Origin: Fusarium oxysporum f. sp. lycopersici 4287
Taxonomy: Eukaryota; Ascomycota; Sordariomycetes; Hypocreales; Nectriaceae
Assembly (NCBI RefSeq): GCF_000149955.1
Contig: NC_030998.1
Location: 632,699-696,698 of the forward strand
Direction of reading: 5' to 3'
DNA: 64,000 nt
Shown here one piece after another: positions 12,603 to 23,410 of the stretch (positions are counted from its first letter, which is position 1; every line of letters begins with the position of its first letter). Below the pieces are notes generated by a model, which saw nothing but the letters and a program-made list of their open reading frames with translations, did not search any database and was not told the DNA's origin. Position numbers and translations under genes: made by a program.

Positions 12603-14207
12603 ATGCCCATCACCATTCACATTCACCGGGCTGATCCCCGGAAAGCACCGACCGCGAAGAGTTTGGTGACACTCGCGAATACCCTATGCACTATATCAGA
12701 ACAAAAAGAGACCGACCGAGATGCACAGAGGCGAGCCCTAGCAGCTCTTAGAACATGTCAAAAATTTGGTTTCGCTCGGTTCAGCGAGGCTTTCCCCGAG
12801 GAACGAGAGATCAACACAAGGATACGGAAATGTCTCAGTGACTCACAAACGGATATGGTGTCTCGGTTGCCTACAGAGATCTATGCTATGATAATTAGAT
12901 GCCTCGTCAACGATAGGCATGGGAAGTCTTTGGAGGAGATGAAATTACGTGCCCATACTTTAAGATCTCTGACATCTACCTGCAGAGTCTTCCAGATCCT
13001 CTGCGAGGAGCACCTATACACCAACATACAATCCAAGCGATTATCGATCGAAATCAAACCACAATGGCTGCTTTGCTTCACGTTGGCTGTTGAGCCTCGT
13101 AGAGCCCATACTATCCGGTCAATGAAATGCGAGTTCAGGCCACAGTATTACCAGTACCAACCATGGCTAGAGACTCTTAGGCTCTGTACCAACCTGACTC
13201 ATCTTAGACTGGCTTGGCGAGGCATGCCTCCCCAGAACTTTCTAGAACAAATGGGTAACTTAGTTGCTGCTTGTCCCAAGGTTACAGAGTTCGAGTTCCA
13301 CCTGTGTCGCCATGAAGATCCCGGTCCTATCGAGACTGAACAGAAAAGCCGAAAGTTTGCGCTGCAATTCGCAGATTTTGCGCTGCAGCTTCGTCACTTG
13401 GAATTAGTTGGCCTATTCGAATACCCCATCGAGATTCTTAACTTCGATCTCCCAAATCTGAAGTCTTTCACTCTTGACATATGGGGCTATCGAGACGATT
13501 TCTTTCAGAACCTATCTGACCGGACTCCCTGTCTAGAGACGCTGAATATAGTCGGGGCTGAACAAATCTGGGTACATGATCTGGAGGCCGGATGCAAAAC
13601 ATGGGGAAAAGTATTACGGTCTCTTTACATCAACGACTTCCGAGTCTGGAATCTTCGCAGCGGCATCCTTTCCCATCTATTGCCCCATCTTAAAGCATTG
13701 GAAGAGCTTAGTTTGGGTCCGCAATCGAGATTCCCCCTTTCAGACATCCAGGCTATTGCTCAGACGGATGCTCCACGCCTTAAAGCTTTCAGATGGCTGG
13801 TGGATGATGCGGTGTTCGAACACGACCCGCTAGCAAATTCAGAGAAAATCAATAAAGCCATCATCGACATCTTTAATGCTCACTCTGCGACTCTCAACAT
13901 CTTCATCATAGATGAAGAATTCGACTTTTGGAACTTCGGCATGGATATTTTTAAGCACCTTCACAAGGCAAAGAATCTGGAAAGCCTTCGGGTACAGCTG
14001 CATGATATACCTACAAAAGAAGAGATCGAAGGTCTTCTGACAGCATGTCCGAAGCTTGGACAGTCAGAAACGGGACTAATGGTGGTCAAGGAGTTCTTGA
14101 CTGAGTGCAGCTTGGCGACTATGGAGTACAAGGAGGATAGTTTAGAGGCAGTGGAGAGTAGCTGGGGAAGTGTACACCATCCCAAGGGGATGGTAAGATC
14201 AATATAG
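12603..14207 (+). CDS. F-box/LRR-like protein
   Basis: A single uninterrupted frame of 534 residues. After a basic N-terminal region, residues about 85-130 have an F-box-like pattern (SRLPTEIYAMII, then LRSLTSTCRVFQILCEEHLY). The rest consists of imperfect leucine-rich segments (for example LRLCTNLTHLRLAWRGMPP, CPKVTEFEFHLC, LPNLKSFTLDIWGY, LKALEELSLGP). Proteins of this build are common and fast-duplicating in Fusarium and are presumed substrate adaptors of SCF ubiquitin ligases, but the F-box match here is weak and nothing shows the target. Decayed relatives lie directly downstream, so this is the surviving member of a small local family. Confidence 0.85.
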   Translation: MPITIHIHRADPRKAPTAKSLVTLANTLCTISEQKETDRDAQRRALAALRTCQKFGFARFSEAFPEEREINTRIRKCLSDSQTDMVSRLPTEIYAMIIRCLVNDRHGKSLEEMKLRAHTLRSLTSTCRVFQILCEEHLYTNIQSKRLSIEIKPQWLLCFTLAVEPRRAHTIRSMKCEFRPQYYQYQPWLETLRLCTNLTHLRLAWRGMPPQNFLEQMGNLVAACPKVTEFEFHLCRHEDPGPIETEQKSRKFALQFADFALQLRHLELVGLFEYPIEILNFDLPNLKSFTLDIWGYRDDFFQNLSDRTPCLETLNIVGAEQIWVHDLEAGCKTWGKVLRSLYINDFRVWNLRSGILSHLLPHLKALEELSLGPQSRFPLSDIQAIAQTDAPRLKAFRWLVDDAVFEHDPLANSEKINKAIIDIFNAHSATLNIFIIDEEFDFWNFGMDIFKHLHKAKNLESLRVQLHDIPTKEEIEGLLTACPKLGQSETGLMVVKEFLTECSLATMEYKEDSLEAVESSWGSVHHPKGMVRSI

Positions 14208-14866
14208 CAAGGCCTGTGTTCCAGTCGGCATCTGCATAAATCACTCCTGTATTATTAGTTTATAGTAACAACATCACGTTTACTTCTACGAACATGCACA
14301 CCCCCCTTGAATTATGCAAGGGTAACAGCACAAATTGATGAGACTGTACAGCTCCAAAGTATCAATTATCTTGCGGATGAAGGCCTGGCCCACAGCCAGA
14401 TCCCAAGCCTAACATCAACAAAGGACAAGGCGTCGTAGATCATGGATTAGAATAGTCTCTAGGGAAATCGCCCTCAGCGCAGGTAACTGAATACATTGCC
14501 ATGTAAGATTAAGGGTGAAGCCCCTCGTAAATACTATCTTTTTCACATTTTGTGCAATGAGAGTAAGACTAACAGGAAATGTCATGGTAGAATACCAAAT
14601 CTCTTGTTTTCGCTATGATAATATATTCTGTGATGAGGTTGGGAGGTTAAAAGAATTTTCAGCCCCAACACACAAAGGTAAAGAGCACAAATTAACACAT
14701 ATGGGCAATATACTCCTTGCCCTCCCTGGTGCCTAAAGATAAGATATGCGAGTGTGTATGGGTCCCTCAAGTGTGCATAATGTAGTATTGGTAAAGTTAA
14801 GGTATCTCAAAAATCTTGCGTTATCTCGGGGGCACTCCCAGTTAACATTGCACACGACGATAGCAA
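14208..14866. other. intergenic
   Basis: Region between the intact F-box/LRR-like gene and its decayed relatives. Short overlapping frames only. No supported gene. Confidence 0.5.
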
Positions 14867-16515
14867 TCATTTTTGGTTAAAGATTGCGAAGCCATGTCCA
14901 AATCTCGCTCACTTGGAGGCATCCAAGTCCACCGGTATGCTATTTATCCCTAACCTGGAATACCAGGGCCATCTTTTCAGTATCTGCCTCAAGGTTACGA
15001 GGTTTAGTCTCAAAGAAAAGACCGTTATCCCCCTCGTCCTCGCGAGTGGATCAAGAGAGCGCTTCTTGAAGTTTCGGAACCAGGCCACGCATCTCGAAAC
15101 ACTTTGGGATCCAGTAGCATCAGAGATATCTGAGCTACCTAAGCGATTCCCGTCACTCCAACGGCTGAAGATTGACAGCGACTGTACAGCTACTCTAGAG
15201 TGTCTCTTGGATGCATCACAAATATTGGGCAAGAATCTGAAAACACTGTATGTAAGCCAAATCAGAAAGACCCAGATGATCAAAACACCATCCGAGCCAA
15301 GACTTTATCCTCTCTAGCTCGTACTTGCACGTTCTTCAAATGTCTCACCGAACCATATCTTTACTCCTTACCAGAAAGCTCATGACTGGGAAGCTATAAA
15401 GGTCAGGAATAGTTTCGGTTATCACGGCGGTTGATTCTCGTCGACCAAACCTCGTCCAGGTTCTCGACTTGGAATGGTGCCCTTAGATGTCCTCCCGAAG
15501 ACTTGTTATCGATATAACATGATGGTGCTCAAATCTACATGCCCTCAAGCTGAGATGCCCTAAAGAAGCTCGTCAGGGGGACAAATTTAGCCAAACCTAT
15601 TTCGAAGACTTGGCTTACCTGTAAAGTCAGGAAACTGGGACTTCTTTCATCTTTCAAAGAATATTGTCCAATTCTTGAACAGGGAGGGCAGACCGCCAAG
15701 TTCGCTCGCAGCTCTCCCATGTCGAATTGGATGGTGGGAGTGCCTGGTTCAAGAAGTCCATGTTGCCTTATCGTTCGCCAAATATGATATCATTCACCAT
15801 AATATTTAATGGGCTTAGGGATCTTGCAGGTTTCCTCGAAACCATGGGTCAACGCCATCCGTTCATGCAGAGATTGGAGCTAAACTGCGAAGGGATAACT
15901 TCAGTAGATCTGGTGAGATTCTGCAAAGCCTCAGGCTCGTCACTCAAGTTGCTGTACCCCGACAACTTGGATTATCACGGAAGTGCCCTGAGCTGTTTCT
16001 TTCCCAACATGCAAGTCCTGAAGCATATGATCTTGGGCCCAGATTTCTCTCTACATGCCCAAGACATAACAGCCATGTCGAGCCAGGCATGTTTGAGAAC
16101 ATTTGTCGCAGAGAATTATGACAATCAACCCGGCAATTTCTTTCATGGGGCAACGTCTATGACCCGGATCAGGCTCTGGCTAGATTCCTATCTGCACATA
16201 GGTTGACACTGAAGACGATGTGGTCAGATGGAGATTTCTGGTTGAACAAGGATGTCTTTGAGAGCTTGAAGCTAGTGAGGAATTTGGGTTGTATGAACCT
16301 GTAGTGGGCAGAGGGAGTCCCGAGGAAAGGCTTCGATGATCTTTCGGAGGCGTGTCCTGAGCTTAAAGAGGCATTAGGTAATGAGGATTTGCTTGATAAG
16401 CTATATGGTGATTCGTTGCAGGGCATACACCTTGAGATTGGGAATCGTAGCGATATATGGTTCGAAAATGGTTATTCTTGTTGGAATACTAGTTGGGCAG
16501 TAAGCTTGGGCTAAC
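14867..16515 (+). pseudogene. decayed F-box/LRR-like paralogue(s)
   Basis: Translated pieces resemble the intact neighbour at 12603-14207 but are broken by stops and frame changes. A piece at about 14867-15317 is LRR-like (CPNLAHLEASKSTGML, FPSLQRLKID). A piece at about 15290-15380 resembles the F-box region of the neighbour (RAKTLSSLARTCTFFKCLTE against RAHTLRSLTSTCRVFQILCE). Pieces from 15727 to 16206 and about 16206-16500 are again LRR-like, ending near an ACPELKEAL segment that parallels the intact gene C-terminal ACPKL. An LRR tail lying before an F-box head suggests remnants of two tandem copies rather than one gene. No intron model removes all the stops. Confidence 0.72.
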
Positions 16516-16791
16516 CTCAGAATAGTTATTAACAAGATATAAATCAAAGAGTATCAACTACAAGCAAAACATCAAGCATCGTAACGTTTCTCTGATATTC
16601 CATTGATAACGTCGTCTCGATAACAGCTATAACCGAGTAATCCCGGTCGATTAACTACGCTATTCCCCATTAAGAAAGAGATCCATACCCCCCTCTCACC
16701 GAATGATTGACAGCGATCTCGCAATTGTATTTATCATCGAAGATTTTTTCGCCTCGTTCTTTTAAACTTGGCATTATATTTTTACTCGAAA

Positions 16792-18677
16792 ATGGCGAGT
16801 GACGAGACAACACCACTTCTCCCCCAAAAAGGGGAAGGCAAAGGGCGAGTGAGAAATTGGCTATCGAGAGCTTTTAATGTCGAGAATCGGATTTTGCTTG
16901 CGGGGTTTCTCATCACGTTATCGTTCAGTTTTACCCAAGTTCCGTGAGTCTTTTTGTCAGTTGACTATGGATGAAGCTGATGATCGATAGATTGTTCTAT
17001 GTGTTTCATTTGATGACTTGTGATTCGTTTTATGAGACGCACCCTCCATATGATGGTCCGGGCGATAGGTGCAGTCGGGATGAAATTGCGGCTGGAACGG
17101 CAACCCAATACAGTATTCTTGGCATGTCTACTACCTTCTGTGGTAAGTCAATTGCAAGTCAAATATCCGATGCGATACTGACTCTTTTAAGGAACGCTGA
17201 ACCTTTTTGTTGCTGGCTGGACATCGAAAAAGTTTGGCCCCCGAGCAGCACTTTTGTGTCAGATTCTCATCCCGGCAGCTCGCGTGGTCACACAAATCTT
17301 GGGAGTAGTAGCAGGTGGAGAAAAAGGAATGATAATTATCCAAGCGACTCAGCTGATCACAATTCTGGGCGGGCCAGCTGGGTACATGTAAGTCAGCCAC
17401 GAACTCACGTTTTCCAACCGCTAACATTGGCTTTAGTCTTGTTGTCAACGTCATTGCTGGAGAAGTTGTCGAACCTATCAGACGGACAGCAGTATTTGGA
17501 CAGCTGCAAGGTGCCATCATGTTGGGCCAAGCGATTGGATACTTGAGTGGTGGTATGATTGGTGACGCGATTGATATCCGAGCTCCTTTCGACGTGGCGT
17601 TCATCTCCTTCATCCTCGCGGGTATCTACGTGTGGTGCGCCTTGCCATATATCTCACCTGATTCAATGTCCAATGGAGGAAAGAACGGTCAAAAGGGCGT
17701 CTCTGGTTTTCTCGCGCCCCTCAAGATACTCACACCGCAGAGATTGCGCCTCGCTGACGGGAGAGTCAAGAGGCATCTCGGCGTCATCTTCCTCTGCAGC
17801 GGCATATTCGTTTCCGTTCTCGCCACAGGCTATGCCCCTCTTCTCATCCAGATGTACGCAACAGCGGCGTTCAACTTTAGCCAAGGAGACAACGGTTGGC
17901 TCATGTCAGAATTTGCGTTCATGAGGAGCTTCTTCCTGATTCTACTGTTCCCAAGGATCATCGCATGGGGCCGAGGCCGTGTTATCAGATCTGAACCGAA
18001 CAGTGATGATGAGGCGGAACCAGGGCATATTCCAACAGAGGCTGGGGAGTTTGATGCCACGTTGGGAGAGCAGGCTGATCATGAGCCGTACGAGGCAGTC
18101 AGCCGCAATAAAGAAGACGAGGGATGTCTCTTTGACCTGGTCTTCCTTAGGTGGAGCCTGTTAGTGGATGGTCTACTTACTACAGTTGCCGCCTTTGCGA
18201 CTAAGCCGTGGCATATCTATCTTGGTACGTCTTTGCAAGCCTCCTGCTAAACATCACTCTAACAGAACAGCTGCCTTTCTTCTCCCATTCGGTTCCGGAT
18301 CCGCTCCAGCAGCAAAAGGTGTCATTACTCAGATGTGCCCAGACTCGCAACGCGCCGATGCTCTCAATGCCGTTACCTTAGTTGAGAACGTAGCGCGACT
18401 AGCTACACAGGGCTTGTTTGGCTTCATCTTTGCCAGTTTGGCTGAGGTTGGCAAGGCATATGCAACTTTCTTCTGCAACGCGGTGAGTTACTATTGTACA
18501 AGAATTCGGTGAATGCAACTAATCAGGTACTAGGCTATTGCTTTATTGGCCATGGGGGTTCTCTTATTCTCCAACTTCCCGCCTCCTGGAAGCACATTGA
18601 TTGAGAGGCATGAAGAGCAGGACGAAGTTCAAGACGAGGGTAGCGAAGGCGAACCTCTCCTGAACGACAGAGACTAA
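16792..18677 (+). CDS. major facilitator superfamily transporter
   Basis: The ATG at 16792 starts MASDETTPLLPQKGEGKG, a soluble N terminus, then a first membrane segment before an intron with donor GTGAGT. Further exons encode TM2 onward, including QYSILGMSTTFCG, a loop with KKFGPRAALL, and EVVEPIRRTAVFGQLQGAIM. A long hydrophilic acidic loop at about 17980-18120 separates the two six-helix halves. The last exon ends in an acidic tail with EPLLNDRD and the stop at 18677. The two-half arrangement and central loop fit a 12-TM MFS carrier of plasma or vacuolar membrane. The TTPLLP and EPLL motifs are dileucine-type sorting signals and hint at an endosomal or vacuolar site (inference). Substrate unknown. 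Confidence 0.85.
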
Positions 18678-19203
18678 AGCTTTCAAGGCTCTTCAGACAC
18701 TAATAAAATAGGGGGCGGAAAGCATTGGGAGAAGTAACTACCAGCTTGACACAATGAATTTTAGATGCATAGTTGAACGGCGTTTAATGTGCATGATAAA
18801 TGTCGGACTAAATAGACATGACTTCCTTCTGAAACTATCTCTGTGCACCCTTTGAATCAAGCTTCTTTTGTATAGCTTCCCCAAATATGAAATCTATTGC
18901 ATGAGGTCTGCGACGAAAGGAATTCGCGCCCTCTCTATCTTCAATATCCATCCAAGGACCTTGTACAAAGTAGCCTAATTGGTTTCTAGTCAGCTTGACT
19001 GGTCTCAATCGACAGCCAACTCAAATTTGCAGGCGAAAGCCTCTTATTACTGATAAATGCTATTTACTCCATCTCAAGAATTGCCCGATTCTCTGTCTAT
19101 TTTGAACTTTAATATACACGATCTCTCTGTCTTTCATCTCTCTGCAGTATCTCCCATAGGTTGAGCTAACGTTTAAGAAAGCGATGAAGGTGTCTCCGAT
19201 GTA
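18678..19203. other. intergenic between convergent genes
   Basis: About 525 bp between two convergent MFS genes, holding both 3-prime ends. No gene or structured element recognised. Confidence 0.5.
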
Positions 19204-20741
19204 TTAAACCTTCTTCAGCCAGTTACCCCCAGTCAATGCTTGTCTCGACATAATAGCAAACACGGCACCGGCCAGAATCGTAACGCCGCAAAATATGATA
19301 AGCCCAGAGAAATTACTATCCTCTGCGCTGACAATGGCCCCAGCGACTGGGCTTCCAATGAGGACACCAATTGCAGCAACACCGTAGAGCGCGCCACTGC
19401 GGGTTCCTATGCTGCGAACGTCTGAGAAACTAGCAACCATGGCTGGCACGATGGATAAAGTGCAGCCAGATGCGAACCCATATAGGGCGGCATAGGCAAT
19501 AACCGAAGCTGTGGAGTGTGCAGTTAGCCATACTGTGAGAGTAAAGATGCCTCCCAGTAGGGTCAAAGGGATCATGACGTTGAAGACGCCGATTCGATCG
19601 CCGAAATATGCGGGAACTAGACGGCCAAACGTACTTCCAGTTTGTCAGCTGGTGCTAAGAATAGCAGTGGTAGAGTGACTTACGAAGCGGCATTGACGAT
19701 GGACACCAGGTATTGAGCCAGGCTATCCGACACACCGAGTTCCTTCGCTTGGACAATGATGAAGTTGAACGGCAAAAAGGAACCGAGATACAACATGAAT
19801 CCGGCGACGGTTAAAAGAAGAAATGGCATCTCCTTGAACGGAGTGATGAAGTCTTTGATGTCAAACTTTCTTCGCGGCGGCGGGAGTCTTGATTTGATAG
19901 TGATGTTCGCGATGACTAGCAGTCCCAAGAAGAGGAATGCGACAGATCGCATCGCCCAACCGAAGCCAACTCGGACCACAAGCTTATTTACCATGATTGG
20001 AAGGACGACACCTCCGAGGCTGGATCCAGCAGTGATGATTCCAAAGGCTATAGCACGATGACGCCTGAACCATGTTCCAGCAGCAGCGATGGCTAGATAT
20101 CGTTAGTCCTGTCCTTGGAGCTCTGGAGAAGGATGCTTACGCGCGTAGAAGAGAAATGAACAACCTAATGCGCTGCAAATACTTTGAGATAAGATAATCT
20201 GATAATATTCCTTCGACAGGGATGTCATCATTAGACCGAAAACATGGAGGAATGAGCCGATCAGGATGGGAATACGAGGGCCGTAATTATCTGTCATGTA
20301 GCCGACCACTGGGCCCTATTTGTTGTTAGTCAGGTCTTTAAAAAAGCACAAGCCAGACATACCCAGAAAAACAGCATAAATGACTCGATGGATGAGATCC
20401 ATGCTACATCGCTAGATGAGTACGACCTGAGTTGATTCTGTTCGTAGTAATCTTGAAAGATGCCGATACCTAATCCTTTGTCAGTGTCTCCTTCGTCATC
20501 AATGAGATGAAAGTGACGAACAATTAATCCACCCAAAACTGGCAAACACAGCAAAAAAGCCTCCAGTAACAACTAGCCAGGCTTGTAATCCTCCATCAGG
20601 CGGAGGACCAAAGTCTGGTGCTGAAGTCCCTTCTTGCTGTGAAGGCGCTTTTTCGCTATACGGCTCGATTTGGGAAGGGCGGTCGTCATCGGAGGCGGGG
20701 GATGAAAGGGATTGATGACGGCTTGGTTCTGATGCGGCCAT
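19204..20741 (-). CDS. monocarboxylate transporter-like MFS permease
   Basis: A six-exon MFS gene. The N terminus is a Ser/Glu-rich cytosolic tail followed by the family hallmark [13 protein letters not shown] leading into TM1. Later exons encode [18 protein letters not shown], a second-half loop rich in basic residues ([13 protein letters not shown]), and TM segments to GGNWLKKV at the stop. This is the fungal monocarboxylate-porter type (SLC16-like MCT family), many of whose members have no proven substrate. I start the protein at 20741 because a TATATAA motif at 20840-20846 would lie inside the coding region if the upstream in-frame ATG at 20855 were used. Its promoter is shared with the divergent Zn2Cys6 gene, a typical regulator-transporter pair. 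Confidence 0.88.
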
Positions 20742-21245
20742 TGCTGCGTTTTGGAGGCTGGTAGCCAAGTGTGAGGTGTTCTGGGGTGAGGGAGCAGTGA
20801 CTTGATGCGAAAGATACTCTACATACTCAAGATACTTATTATATAGCTGTTTCAATTCACAACGATCTACATCATGCTCGTTATCTTACAAATTCGACCC
20901 TTGGCCAATTCTCGCGAGATGGTTCCGAATCAAGGATAGCTTCATCGGAGAGTGCTCGGTCTGAGCGCTAAGCTTTGATCCCTGTCGATTGTCTCGAAGG
21001 ATGATGCCGAATGTAGTTTAGGCTCTCGGCTTCTAACCCTTGGATACCCGCTAAAACGCGTGCTGACATCTCTCCGCTGCGTTGTCTTTCAGTCCCTTAA
21101 ACTTTTCCTTCAAGCCACGTTATACGCAATTACGGTAAGAGATATCCCTGTCGAGGCTCTCGACGTATGGTACTACATATAGTCTAGCGCAGCCCTTGAT
21201 CGAGAGCTTTGAGACCATGTTCTTTGTTTAGGCTTCTTGATAAGC
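20742..21245. promoter_or_regulatory. divergent promoter region, permease and Zn2Cys6 regulator
   Basis: A 504-bp head-to-head intergenic region between the permease (-) and the Zn2Cys6 factor (+). It contains several CGG/CCG-type triplets that such factors can bind, but no clearly spaced inverted pair stood out, so no operator is assigned. Confidence 0.5.
20840..20846 (-). promoter_or_regulatory. TATA-like element of the MCT-type permease
   Basis: TATATAA on the minus strand about 100 bp upstream of the chosen ATG at 20741. It also argues against the longer start at 20855. Confidence 0.4.
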
Positions 21246-22902
21246 ATGGTTGGTGTTTCCAGATCCAGAGCATGCGCTGATTGCAAAAGACGTCGCGTCA
21301 AGGTCTGACTCACCTCTATCTCAACAATTATTCATTACTAAATAGTTTTCAGTGCGACTTGACGTCGCCTCGGTGTCAGCGTTGCACCAAGGCCGGAATT
21401 ATCTGTCGTGGAATCCGTAATCAACCTACCCTATGGGTCCATCGGACTCCGACCAAGCCCAATGTGTCCGCCCTCTCAGTCATACAGTCGCAACAGCAGA
21501 CCAACTGGTTGAGCTTATTGCAGCGGATGCGCTACCAAATCAATTCAAAAGAGACATATGATGTGCCGACTTTTCGATCGCAAGCATTTTCTATCGCGGT
21601 CAGCATTTACTTTCCGCAAGGACGGTATACGACGAGCGAAGAGGATCATAGTTCAACGCCATCCTCATGGCTCAAGGCTGTGTGTAACATGGAACACCCT
21701 AGCGAGGCTCTCGACCACTCACTCGTAGCATTTGTTGCGATTCAGATTAGGCTGTCTGGTGAAGTGGGTGTGTCTTACGACGAGGCGATTGAGTTATACA
21801 ACCATGCACTGTCCAAGGTCATCCATGTTCTTGACTGTCCGAGTATCGGTAACAATGACGAGAGTCTTGCCGCTATTGTCATTCTTTCCACGTGTGAGGT
21901 AAGTGAAAGATTCTTGACATGTTGAAGAGTCGCGCACTGATCTTAACTAGCTTTTCCTGTTCCACGCAAGCACAAGCTGGAACGCCCATGCGCAAGGTGT
22001 ATCCGAGATCCTTCGTCACCGAGTTGTACCTGAAGCAAACACTTCAAGCTGGAATGACTTGTGTCGACGTCTCTGCGTGATATGTGTAGGACCAGTTCCC
22101 CGAGCAACCCTGAAATGTCTGCTGACTATCCCAGGTCATCCAAGCCCTGTCACAGAAGAAGCCTCTCAACCTTGAACCCAATCTTTGGCGAAAGCACATT
22201 GGCCCCTGGGCTGCCCCAGAGTCCTTCGGTGCACTACTTGACATGGCCATTGACATTCCCGCGGTGATGGCCGAAGCGCACACCCTGGCTTTGAGCAACG
22301 AAAAAGATCGTGAAAAGCTACTAAGATACGTGAATCTGCTGATTGAAAAGTTCCATATTCTTGACGACTGGCGAGCCCTTGTGCACCGCAACATAGCTGC
22401 ACGCAACCAAACGCCGCTATTCTGGTCTGTCCCCTCCAGAGCGAGTAATCCAACAGACGATGGATATCCAGATAGACTATTTCCGTTCGCTCTGATATTC
22501 TCGTCTGTGGAGGGGGCTAGTCCGTGGATCCTCTGCTCCAGCATCATGTTGGACATCCTTGAAACCATCTTGCTTCTTCGCGGAAAACTTGGAAGCTCGG
22601 ATGCCTCATCATCTCTTGGCGAAACCTTCGATGGCTATAAAGAGCAGGGCTCACCGAATCAAGCAGACGCTGACCATATTGCGCGCATGCTATGCCAAAG
22701 TGTTGAGTATTGCTACCGGAGTGAGAATGGCACATTCGGTCCGCAAATAACATGTAATGCTCAAGCCACGTTGCTGGGTTATTTTGCAGGTCGTGGTATG
22801 AAGAGGGAACTTGAGTGGTGTCGGGCGATCAAGTACATGAAGGGGCCGGGCACGAGTTTTGGGATTGATCTGATGCAGTTCAAGCCACCGCCTGAACTGT
22901 AG
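21246..22902 (+). CDS. Zn2Cys6 fungal transcription factor
   Basis: Four exons. The ATG at 21246 opens MVGVSRSRACADCKRRRVK, then an intron with donor GTCTGA and a short spliced-out stretch, then CDLTSPRCQRCTKAGIICRG. All six zinc-cluster cysteines are present with CxxCx6Cx5-6CxxCx6C spacing. The rest is a fungal-specific regulatory domain with long helices (SLLQRMRYQIN, ALDHSLVAFVAIQIRLSG, NDESLAAIVILSTCE) and no second DNA-binding motif. Introns 2 and 3 lie at about 21899-21951 and 22086-22133. The protein, about 500 residues, should be nuclear. Lying head-to-head with the MCT-type permease, it is a likely local regulator of that gene (inference). Confidence 0.9.
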
Positions 22903-23410
22903 GCGCTGGTTTGATGGGAGATGTAAGTCTATGCGATGGTCAAGGTAGAAAATGAAGACATAATAACTACATCCCTACCTCGAGAAGTAAATTGAAAGAC
23001 AAAAAGAAGATACCTATTAGCTGCCGAAGTGCCTGCTGCAAGTCGAGGTAAAAATGGATTTTAGGTAATGAGCAAAAGATTAAGTTGAGTAAACCAATTG
23101 CCCCGTACTGGAATCGAACCAGTGATCTTATCATTTTATGTTAAGTTACTAGTGATACGCTTTACCACTGAGCCAACGGGGCTGAATCTAATTGGTTGAC
23201 AGTGCCTCCCAGAATAGTGCTCATGTACTCGAAGACAGTGGGGAAACTGTTGTCAGTGCCTCGATTGCTCGAACATCTATGGACATTGACCATTTCGATT
23301 TAGTCAATCTAGAGTGCCCTTTACGAATGGCGTGTAGTGATTACATCAATTGGAATAACAGGTTTAGCTGACAAAACCTAACTAGAGTAATCTGTCATAC
23401 AACGCATTCT
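22903..23410. other. intergenic, contains a tRNA
   Basis: Holds the 3-prime ends of the convergent regulator and sugar permease genes and the tRNA-Thr gene. Nothing else was seen. Confidence 0.5.
23100..23182 (-). tRNA. tRNA-Thr(AGT) with intron
   Basis: The minus strand folds as a complete tRNA of 83 nt. The acceptor stem is GCCCCGT paired with ACGGGGC, and the D-arm contains GCTCAGTGGTAAAGC. The anticodon stem TATCA/TGATA encloses the loop CTAGTAA interrupted after position 37 by a short intron of about 12 nt. The anticodon is AGT (Thr), and the T-arm is ACTGG-TTCGATT-CCAGT. No CCA is encoded, as in eukaryotes. Confidence 0.93.

Noticed and set aside
20742..20855. Longer N terminus for the MCT-type permease
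   Set aside because: A TATA-like motif lies inside it and the extra residues have no family counterpart.
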